DNA from: Dastarcus helophoroides
Taxonomy: Eukaryota; Arthropoda; Insecta; Coleoptera; Bothrideridae
Assembly (NCBI GenBank): GCA_028583605.1
Contig: CM053331.1
Span: forward strand, 36,603,283-36,667,282
DNA: 64,000 nucleotides
Direction: 5' to 3'
The notes beneath the pieces were generated by a model that made no database searches, was not told the DNA's origin, and saw nothing but the letters and a program-made list of their open reading frames with translations. The translations under genes and the position numbers were made by a program. Shown in pieces: positions 48,601 through 60,600 of this stretch. Positions within the stretch are counted from its first letter, which is position 1, and every line of letters begins with the position of its first letter.

Positions 48601-51600
48601 GATTAAAAACTTCTAGATAAACTTACCAATTTTAAACTTAACTTCTTCTTCTATTTGAGATTTGAGGAAAGTCAAAATTTTGAGAAAAAGAAGTTAAATT
48701 TATTAAAAACTTATTTCTTAGCAAAAATTTTATTTTAATCTAAATGTTAAATCGTGATTTAACGTTTAAAACCAAAATTTTGAGAAAAAATGTCAAGGTT
48801 TCTAAAAAAAGTTCCACAAAATTTCGAGTATTTAACCCATTCACTACTGATTCAAAAATGTATGAAAACTACAGGTGCTCAATATATCTGCTATTAAATG
48901 AGTTAAATTTATTTGCATGTATACCGGGTGTTTTTTTTAGTTGGGAGGTTACCTTTATATGGAATACTACTTATTATATAGGCAAACTGATATTGTCGAT
49001 GGGACTAATCGGGGTTAAACTATATTCTAAAAATATTTCCAACTTCCCCCCACTACCGATTATACCGGAAGTAGACATCAACTTTCTTATTTTAAATAGC
49101 AACCCACAAATTTTATGTTTTAATTGGATTTTACGTAAAAAAATAAGGTGTTTATAGCTACCTTTGATTGTTTTAAAGATATTTTAATTTTTCGAAAAAA
49201 AATGACAGAAAAGAGGGTTATTTTGACTCTTTGTATCTTTTTTATTATTTGCAGTAAAAACATGAAATTTGGGTTGAAGTCAGGAAATATTATAAAGACT
49301 ATAATAACGTAAACAGATTTTACATTTATTATACAGAGTGATGGAAAATTTATAATCTTTGCTGTTTTTGTTTTATTCAAAAAAACTCTGTTTTTTTAAA
49401 TGGGTACTATATGTTTTTTAATCATTTTTGAATTCTTCACATAAAAAGAAGAAAAAAGTTATATTACCTATTTTTTAAAATTTTGTGCCGTTACAGAGGT
49501 ATGTTACATAAATCTCAAAATAAAAAAAATCAAACATTTCTTGTTTGTTCAAGTAGGAAATTAACTGTGGGCAATAAAAGCTTAAAGAATTGATCATAAT
49601 AAGTAATAGGAAACAAAAATAATTGACAAAAAATTTACATCAAGAACAACAAGGGCGATCTTCTCTTTCAATACATTTAAAGACATATTTTAAGATTTCG
49701 AATTGAGTAACGTTTTTAAGCACATCCGATTGTTCCTAGCAATATGCTTGTCATGCAGTAGTCGTAAAAAAAATTACTAAAAAATTTCCATTTTGATTTT
49801 CATTGTACAATTTAACACTTAAAAATCCTGAGTTCTAATCTAACAGCATAACAGTTAAAGGACGAATTTCCTTGAACATTTGTTGTTGATTTTGATTACT
49901 CCAAAAATGAGAAGTCTGTTTAACAAACCATTTTTACGAAACTTACATTCGTGGCTACCTAAACATTTTTCAGTAAGTATTCTAACAATTAGCCAAAAAC
50001 TTAGTCGTCTTGTGCGGTTATCTTTTAAATGTTATTTAGCCTAAAATTTTTAAGCCTTGTGGTTGTGTTTTTTTTTGAAAATTTTGTTGACTACTACCAA
50101 GTTGCTACTAGAGAAAAAAAAGATATATTTTTCTTTTTCATTTTGCATTATATCTCTGTAACGGTGCAGAATTTTAAAAAATTAGTCATATAACTTTTTT
50201 CTTCTTTTTACGTGAGGAATTCAAAAATGTTTAAAAAACACATAGTTCCCATTTAAAAAAACAGGGTTTTTTGAATAAAACAAAAACAATAAAGATCACA
50301 AAATTTCCATCACCCTGTGTAATAAATGAAAAGCTTGATTACATTATTATAGTCTCCACAATATTTCACGACTTCCACCCAAATTTCATGTTTTTATTGC
50401 AAATAACAAAAAAGATACAAAGAGTCAAAATAACCCTCTTTTCTGTCAGTTTTTTTCCAAAAAATTGAAATATCTTAAAAACTACCAAAGATAGCAATAA
50501 ACATGTATACATAAACTCATCTTTTTTTTCTACGTAGAATTCAAATAAAATATATAATTTGGGGGTTGCTATTTAAAATAAGAAAGTTGATGTCTACTTC
50601 CGGTATAACCGGAAGTGGGAAGAAGTTAAAAATATTTTTGAAAGGTAGTTTAGTTCCGATTAGTTATATCGACAAAATCAGTTTACCTTTATAATGAGTG
50701 ATACTCCATATAAAGGTAACCTCCCAACTAAAAAAAACACCCGATATACTATATACATTTTTCGGTAAAACGACTAACGGTTTTGTTAAAATCGTTAACT
50801 AGGGATTTTTTGAGCCGAAAAAATGATCCAGATAGGTGTCTTGGTAAAAATTTGTAATCAACAGTTCTTGAGAAGATTTTAATTCTTAAGGAATAAATTT
50901 TTTATCTCCTAAACAGCTCTATTGTTTTTGATGAAACTTGGTAATTAAGTTTTTTTCAATTTATTAAACATTTCTTCGGCCCACTTTGGAAATATTAAAA
51001 TTTTTTATGGTTTGTTGACAATGTTAAATAAATTGAAAAAAACATAATATTTCCGGTCAATAAGGCTCTACCATGAAGAATTGGTAATTAAGGTTTTTTT
51101 TGATTAAAAAAAATTTGATATTATCATTTTTAGGGATATATTGCTCCTTGAGAAAGAAATTTGTATCTCAGAAACGGTTGTATCGATTTCGATGCAATTC
51201 GGTAAATAAGGGTTTTTTGGATTAAGAAAACGATAAGTATAAAAATTTGGGATCGCATTTTGTCAGGGACATCATTGGCCCCTTCAGGAACAATTTTTAT
51301 TTCCGAGAGGGTATTATCGATTGCGACAAAATTTAGTAAATGGAGGATTTTTGTGTCAACAAAATGATCTAGACCAGGAATGAGCAACCTTTTTTTACAG
51401 ACTGAGAAAAATATGAATGCGCTTGCACTCCCTGGTTCATGCAGCAAACTGAAAATTTGTATGTATTCAATTGGAGGACTTTCCAATTCTTCAGAATTCA
51501 TCCTATCCTTGAAACATTTTTTCGAAATTTCTACCTTTTTCTCAAATTTTGTATATTTTTTTACAAAATTTAACTTTTTCTTTTAAAATTTTGCATTTAT

Positions 51601-54600
51601 TCATAAATTTGCCTTCTTTTATCAAACATGACTGTCAAAATTTTGAATTTAAAAGTTCCTCGTTTTTTTCTGAAATTTCGTCATTTCTCGAAATTCGACT
51701 TTTCCCGACAATTTCGCCTTTTTCTGATTCTGAAAATTTCCGCTTGTTTATTAAAATTTGCCTTTTTTCGAAATCTGGTCGATCTTTTAGACAGAAAGGT
51801 ATATTTTTTAGAAATTTAAAATTTTTGTGAAAAAACAAAAATGTCTTTGTAAACTTCAACCCTTTTTAATCCCAATTTCTGGTAGTTTCAACTTGTTTGT
51901 CAAAATTTCGATGTGTTATCACAATATTTGTCATTTTCTGACACGGCTGTTGAGGCAAGGTAGGAAGCCTGTCTTCCTCTGACTCGTCCAGAGAGTCCAG
52001 AGAAAATAAATATTCGATTTTTCTTTTAAAATTTACTCTTTTTCTGAATTTCGAAGTGTCACTAAGATTAAATGCTTTTTCTCAAAATTTAGATCTTTTT
52101 TGCAAAATTTCTCTTACAATATCGTCTTTTTTCTCGGGGTTTTGACTATTTTTTTTACTTTATTTTAATTTGACTTTCTTTAGACAATTTTTTGTCCATT
52201 TCAAAGTTTTCTCGAATTTTTTTTCAAATTCCGATATTTTTCTGAACATTTACTAAAAATTTCGATCTTTAAGATTTTGACTTTTTTAGAAATTCTGACT
52301 GGTTTCCTGAAATTTGTCTTTTTCAGGAAATCTTGATTTTTATCTCAATATCCGATATTTAATATTTCAAGAAATGTTTTCTTTTCTTTTTGGTAAATTC
52401 GTCTTTTTTTCTCAAAATTTCGAATTTTTCTAAGATAGTCTTTTACCTAAAATTCGCCTGTTCCTCAAAATTTGTCTTTTTCGAAATTTTGATTTTGTTT
52501 TCAAAATTCTACCTTTTGGACTTTTTCAAAAAAATGTTCTGAAAATGTTCACTTTTCTGTTGTTGCAAAATATTCATTTGGGGATTTCGAGAAAAAGATT
52601 TTTTTGTAAATCCACATCTTTACTGAATTTTAAATTTTGAGAACAATGTTTTTGAATTTTGCGATTTTTCTTTCTCAGGATTGGACTTTTTTTTGAAAAT
52701 TGCGTCTTTTCACAAAATCAGATCTTTGAAAATTTTGATTTTTTTTCAATTTTGCACATTTCTCGAGTTTTTGAGAAAGTTAGGTTTTTATTTTCAATAT
52801 GATTTATTGAAAATTTCAACTTTTTAAATTTTCCTCTTAAAATTGGACCTTATTTTGCAAATTTGAAATGTTTCCTAGAAAATTCAAAATTTTTTTCGAT
52901 TTGTAACGTAATTTTTAAAAATCCTGAGTTTTTTTCGAAGTTGTTCCTGATTTTTTTAAAATTTTATTTCCGATAATTTCAACTTGACTTTTAACTCAAA
53001 ATTCAATTTTATCTGTTTCTGGACATTTCCATTTAAAATGAAATTTTTTCCAAAGATTTAGACTTTTTCACAAAATTCGTTTATTTTTTTTTTAAATTGG
53101 ATCGAAATTTTAATAGAAATCTAAACAATCTGAGAAGAATATTTTTAGGAAATCTTGAAAAAAAGATTCCTTGAAAAATTTCAAAAATATGACAAAATTG
53201 TAATAAAATAAAAATTCTGAAATCATTGTTTTTAAAAGTTGCATTTTTTTACCTGAATTCGACTTGTTCTGTAAATTACAATTTCGTCTCTTTTACATTT
53301 CCACTTTTTCAAAATTTCGACATTTCTTAAAGTTCTCCAAAAGGTTTTTTCTTAAGATTGGACTTTTTTCAAAATTTTGAATTTAATTTGAAAATGCGAT
53401 GTTCCCAATTCTGTAGTTTTTAAGTAAAGATACACAGAAGGTTTTTTTTTACCCATGAGTTTTTTAGTATGATTGTTATTGCTCCCCCCCCCCCCTTTAA
53501 GAAAATCTTGCCTAAGCTTATGTCCAAGATATTTCATGAATCGTGGAAATTTATTTTCTTTTTTTTTTTCATCAAATTGTTTGACATTTTCTTTTCTAAA
53601 ATGTTTACGTAAAACAGTAAAGCTTAGGTGGCTGCAGAAAAATGTTAAGCGAGCTGCATGTGGCCCGCGGGCCACGTCTTGCTGATCCTTGATCTAGACG
53701 AATTCAATTTTAGTAAAATTTAGCTATCGCCATTTTTTAGGATTTTTTTTTTTTTTTGGGAACAAATATTTATATCTGAAACGATTCTACTTATGTTCTA
53801 TCACTTTTGACCAAAGTCGGTAACCAAGTCCTAATGCACAGACCAATATCTGTTCAAGCCTATTGGTCCGTGCATTTATATGATAGTCTTCTGGGGCTTC
53901 CCTATAGAGCAACCGCTTTGCTAAGTGTTTGTGGCTCAACTGTTGATAGTTCATTTATTTATGATCTACTATACACTCTTAGGGGGCTGCATACTGTAGT
54001 CTAGGTTGCATTCTATTTGCATCGCTAACCAAAATTTTTTTGAATTGGAAAAATTATTTGTAAAAATTTAAGATGACAATTTTTTAGGGACTTTTCTTCC
54101 TTCAGGAACAATTTTTGTCTCCGCAACGACTCTTATCAGTTTCGATGAAACTTGGTGACCAGGAAATATTTGGGTCAAGGAGATGATCTAGGTAGATGCA
54201 ATTTAGCAATTTTAGTAAAAATTCGGGGTCACCATTATTAGGGACATCTTCCTGATTGAGAAACAAACTTTTACCTCCAAAAAGTTTCTATCGATTTCCA
54301 TGAAACTCTTGTAACTAAGGGTTTTTGGGTTCAAGAAAACGATCTATATAAATTCAGGGTCACCATTTTTTAGGGGCATCTTCCTCCTACAGGAATAATT
54401 TTTATGTCAGAAACGACTCTATCAATGTCGATGAAATAGGTAACTAGGACATTCTTAGGTCATAAAAATGATCTAGATATCGAATTTAGTAAAAATTCGG
54501 ATCTTTACTTATTAGGAGCATCTTCCTCCTTGAGAAACGATTTCTTCTCTCTGAAACGGTTCTGTCGATTTCCGGAGAGAGGATCACTATTTTTAGGGAT

Positions 54601-57600
54601 GGTTTTCTCCTTCAGGAAAAATTCAAACTCAAACTTTAATGAAACTTGATAACTAGAAGATTTTTGGGTGATAAGTGCTATTTTAGTAAAATTTCGATGT
54701 CACCATCTTTTAGGGACATCTTACTCGTTGAGGACAGGATAAAGATAAGAAATCTTTAGCGTAAGAAAAATAGACCTATTGAGATTTTTGGAACAAAATG
54801 ACACTTTGAGAAAAATTACATTTATAAAATGAAGAGAAAGAAATACATATCAGTTAGGCGAGCCAATCACAGCAAATCCAGTTTGCTACTCTCCCCCTTG
54901 AGGCTCTCTATTCTGGACGATTGCAAGATTCCAAAAAAATTTAAATTTGTGGCTATTTTATCTTTCCTGCGCTATAGTGACTATAATATATTTTTCAAAA
55001 TGCGTTTCACTTTATTCACAATCCAGTTTGTTATCTTTTCGAACATAAAAATAACAAAGCAAAGATAAACAAAGTATATCTGGCAATAAATGCTCCCCCT
55101 TAGCCTAATCCTTTTAAAAAATTGCACTAGAAATATTCTAAAAGTAATAAATAGCATAAGAATTAGGGTTCCTAGGTTTCTAATAGCAAAACGGGATATT
55201 GATCAAAGGGAGGGAGATGAGGGGCTGTGCCGATAACAATAAAAAATGCCCCAAAATAATTTTTAACGACCAAAAATGAAAAACGGGCATAACTTTAGTA
55301 TTTGCCAATAATTTTTTTACGATTAAAAAACAGTTATTCCCCAAAAAAATCGTCGACTAAAAAAAGATATCATGCCTTGAATTCTCAATAATCGGTATTT
55401 TTTGCATCCTCCTGGGCATAAGGCTAGGCAAATATTGTAAAATTGTGAAATTTGACAGAACATGCTATAAATTATATGATAACAAATTGAACAAAACTTT
55501 AAAAAATATAGGTTGTTATTGCACGTGTAAATTTAACTTTACAATGCGATGCAACGTGAATATGAAAAAAAGTGAAAAAAAAACAAGCGCTGATGTTAAT
55601 ATGAGCCATTTTGTAACATTATTTACATTAAGCCCAATTTTTGAGGCCTAGACACGCTGCGCGTGTTTTGAACATGAAGCCATTGTTCCTATGGACACGC
55701 TAGGCGTGTTCTTAGCATGGAATGTGTTAAGGCAAAATTTGGATATCAATAAAGTTTATTCATTTACTAGCAAAAATTAAGTTAAACTGAAAATTCAAGA
55801 AAAATGACCATATATTGAGAAGAAACACAAAATTTTCATAAAAAAGGCTAAAATTTTAAAAAATAAGTTCAATGTGTCTAAACAACGTCCTTGCCAAAAT
55901 TTAACTTCAAAATCGAGAGCCTTCGCTTCCGTTTAAGATTAACATTTAGAGAAGTAACATTCTCCCAAAAAATGTTTCTTGAGATTCGGTTTGCGTTTAA
56001 ACTAAAATTGTCGAATACAGGATATACTTCTTCCGGGATTGGACCGTGTCAAAAAACTACTAAAAGTGTTCGACTTTTCGCCCACCATCGTAGGGGGCTT
56101 CTTCAGGAACAAAGAAAAGAAAAATGAAAAGAGGAATATGAGGGAATATACAAAAAATGAAAACTAAAACTTAAGCTTTCTTTTCTTTTGTACCAATTTT
56201 CAATTCAGAAGAGTTTCGCCTCTGGTATGGTGTACATACTGAGTTACCGTGCTCTGATATTTTGAAATTAGCCTTTTCATTCTTTAATTTTTTGCATATT
56301 CCCTCATATTCCTCTTTTCATTTTTCTTTTCTTTGTTCCTGAAGAAGCCCCCTACGATGGTGGGCGAAACGTCGAACACTTTTAGTAGTTTTTTGACACG
56401 GTCCAATCCCGGAAGAGGTATATCCTGTACTGATTCTGGCCATGGAAGCCTTCGATATCGTATTCAAATTGTCAAAATCAAAATGGAAATTTCGAATTTA
56501 GGGTCAATATGCAAGTATTGAATTTGAAAATCTTCAAATTTTTCCAACAATCGTCCAGTCTTAAATCAAAATGTAGCGATAAAAGTAGAAGGTACTACTG
56601 TTTAGAAAATTTTCGACAATGAATCGAAATTTTAAATTCATTATTCAATATTTTAATCGCTATGAGGACACATAATGAACTGCTTCATTGAAAACTAGCT
56701 TCAACGGACTTACTTTTTTTTAAAGCAGCTAACCTAGGACATGGAGGGCATGGATATTTGTACTCATCACTTAATTGTCTTCCTAAAAAATATGAAAATG
56801 TAGTTGTATGTTAAGTATATTATCTATAAGGGATTCCCCAGTGGCGGCTGGCGTATAGGCACTGTGGAACTGCAGCACCCCTAATTTCGCTTACGAGTTT
56901 TTTCTCCAGATTTTCTGAACCCTTTTTATTTCACAATTTGTTGTAGAAATCATTAATTTTCTCTGTTATGTTTTTAAAGAAATTTTAGGTTTCTTTGACG
57001 AAATTACGACATTTAAAAACCTATTTTATTTTTAATTTTGATCAAAATCACATTTTCATAAACTAATTTTTGTAACAGTTTTGAGAAAAAAAATCAATAT
57101 TTCGAGCAGGAATTAAAAATGTTAAGAAAAAACTCAAATTTCTTTGAAGATCTCAGCATTTTAGGAAAATAATTACAATTTTAAGAAAACATCTAAATCC
57201 AACTCATCTCGCATTTTATTCTTTCTCTAAAAAATAGGTTAATGCAATATCTTCAAATTTTTACCTCAAATCTCATTTCGTATAAAAATGTTGAGTTGTT
57301 TTCAGATATTTCGATTTTCTTAGGAAATTTTGATTTTTTCTGCAAAGTTTTCATTTTTCCTAAAAATTTTATAAAAAGAAATTTTCTCCAAATTTCCATT
57401 TTTCCTAAAAGTGTCGTTCTTAAAATTTTTTCTAGAAATTAAAACTTCTCCCGATTTTTCTTTCTGTTCCTCTAATTTGCTTCAAAAATGTCAAGTTTTT
57501 TTACGACACTAACAATTTAAAGTTCATTTCATTTTGTAGTTTTGACAACAAATGCTTGGAAAAAACCTCATTTTAACATTTTGTAAAAAACAAAAATTTT

Positions 57601-60600
57601 GACCTTTTTGCAAGGATATTTCAAATTTCTTTTAAAATTTCGGTTTTTTCTCTAAGAAATATTGCTTTTTTTTCTATGAAATTTGTGTTTTTCTCTAAAC
57701 TTTTTATACAAAGAATTTTTTTTTAAATTTCAACTTTCCCTGGAGATTTTTTTTAAATATTTTTTTTGGATGGAAATTTTGATTTCCCTCTAATTTGTTT
57801 TGGAAATTAAAAAAAATTTTAACAAAATTTTGGTATTTTAAAATTAATTTTATTTTGTAATTTTGATAAAAAACTGAACATTATTAGGTATAAATTTAGG
57901 GAAAATAAACTTCAAATTTGCATAAAAATAAGAAAACTTTGAAAAAAATATTAATATTTCAAGAAAAAATAAAGCTTGTACATTTCAACCTTTTTTATAA
58001 TTTGATATTTCTCTAAAAAATTGCTACTGCTCTAGGAACAAAGAGAATTTTGAATTGAAATTTCCAATTTTCCTAAAAATATTAATTTCATTCTTGAAAT
58101 TCCCAAGTTCGAATTAAGAATTTAAATTTCGATAAAAAAACGAAATTTAAAAACTTAACTCAAATTTTCAAGAAAACGCATATCACATTTCTGGAAAAAG
58201 TTGTTATCTGTGAACAATACTTTTCAAAAAAAAAACATTTTAAAAATTAAATAGAAAAATTCGTTTGCAATAAATTAATTGTCAAAAACATTTTTATAAT
58301 TTTGACTTTTAAAGAGGGAACTACTGACATTTTTGAGAAAATGAGTCAACATTTCTAAAAGACTCACAAAATTTGGAAATTAAAATTAATCAAAATGTTG
58401 AAAAAATTCATTAACAATTTACTGTTCTAATTTAATTTTTTTCTAGTAATTTTGTTTCAGAGAAATTTCAAAAATCAAATATTCCAGCTAGAAGCCAATT
58501 TTTTGTGATTAAAATTCAAATTTTGCCAATTTATTTGTATATAAAATACAACTTTATTTGGAAATTTGTTTCAAAACTTTGCACAATTTTAAAAATACAA
58601 AATTTTGTTATTAATTTTTTTCAAATTCAAGTGTTATTTCGAAGTTTTTCTTGATAAATGTAAATTTAAAAAGAAAAGTATTACTACTTTTAAAAAATGA
58701 AACAAAAGTTATCAGAAAATACGAATTTAAAAACAAAAACGCAAATATTTTGAAATTTTCATAGAAAATCAAATTTTTAAAAGAAACCAAGGATTTGGAA
58801 AAAAAAATTTTAATTTTTAAAATGGTCGACATTTTGAATAATTTCGGGAATGTGAATAAAAGACGAATTTTTGGAAAAATATGGACATTTAAAATAAATT
58901 GCAAAGTTGTTAATTAAATTTTTAAAGAAGCTAAATTGAATATTGGAGAAAAATAAAAATTATCAAAAAATTCGTAATTATCGAAAAACTTGAAATTTTA
59001 AAAAGGAAATGTTTTGAAAAAAAGTTGAAAATTTCAATAGTTCAAGTTTAAAAACAATCTTTTCTTTTAAGTAAAAGATTTAATTGGAAATGTTTAAGAA
59101 AATGTATAAACAAAATGTAAAAAAATAGAACTTTTAAAAGTTTTCGAAGAGTCGAAATTTAAAAAAAAATGGAAATTTTGAAATGGAAATTTTACGAAAT
59201 ATTAGTCGAAAATGTTAATAAATGATTTTAAAAAATGTGTGACTTGAATAAAATCACAATTTTCAAATAAAGGAAAAGGTAAAGTTTCCAAAAAAGTCGA
59301 AAATTTCAATAGTTCAAGTTTGAAAACAATCTTTTCTTTTAAGTAAAAGATTTAATTGGAAATGTTTAAGAAAAAGTATAAACATTTTTTAAAAAACGTA
59401 ACAAAATAAAAAAATATATAACTTTTTTAAAAAAAGTCAAGTTTTAAAAAGTCGAAATTTTGAAAAAAATGTCGAAGTTCTGAAATGGAATCCGAAATTT
59501 TACGAAATATTAGTCGAAAATACCAATAAAAGATGTTAAGAAATGTCTGACTTAAAAAAAATCACAATTTTCAAATAAAGGATCGACAGTGTACAAAAAA
59601 TGTCAAACTTTTGAAAATAGTGGAAAAAAATACTCAAAATTTTTGAGTTTGTCAAACATTTTAAATTTTGGAAAATGACTAAAATTTTAAAAAATTTAAA
59701 CATTTAATAAAGACAGGAATTTGCAACAAAGTGGGAATTAAAATAAGAGGTTGAAAATTTCCAAAAAGTTCAGATTTAAGAAAAGGTTAAAATTTTTAAT
59801 AAAGAAAGTCGGAATTTGTTGACAAGGCAAACATTTTCAAAATCTTTCAAATTTCCAAAAGAAGTCAGAATTTTGCAAAAGAAGAACTTTTTAAAAGAAA
59901 ATTGTCGAAATTTATAGTCGTAATTAAAAAAATATCAAAATTTCCAAAAGATTTAGGAATTTTTATGAAATTTACGAAATAATTCGAAATTTTAAAAAGG
60001 TTTAAATTTTGAATAGTTGTGGAATTTGCATTCAAATTTTCAATAAAAACCAAATTTTTCGAAACCGGAATATTGAAAACAAGTGAAAAATATCAGGTAG
60101 ATCGAGGCTTTCAAAAATCGAAATATTGATGAATTAAAATTTTGGAAAAAGTATAAATTTTTGGTGTTATAATTTTGAACCAAAGTGGAACATTTTTTAA
60201 AAGGTTATTTTAGGTCAAAAACATTAAAATTTTAAACAAATGTCAAATATTTCATAACATTTCAATATTTTTAAAAAATCGAAATTTTGAAAGAATTTTG
60301 TAAATTAAGAAGTAACGAAATTTTTAGCAAAAAAATCAAAAAATAATCGCAACTTTGCAAAAAGGTCGAAATTTTGAAAAATAGTTGACCTTTAAATAAA
60401 AACCAGTCGAAATTATTAAAAATTGAAATTTTCAATAAAAAAAATTATAAGTTTTGAAAAAAAAAATATTAACAAAGATAAAATTAGGAGAAAGTCAAAT
60501 ATTTAAAAAGTCAAAAGTTCAGTTTTGAAAAAATTTACATTTTCATAAGAAGTAGGAATTTTCAAATGGCAAAAATTTTAAAAAAATGTAATACAGTTGA

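Noticed and set aside
55445..55651. 68-codon plus-strand frame with CYCTC
   Set aside because: Opposite strand to the host gene, no splice-site pattern, no homology recognised; likely chance.
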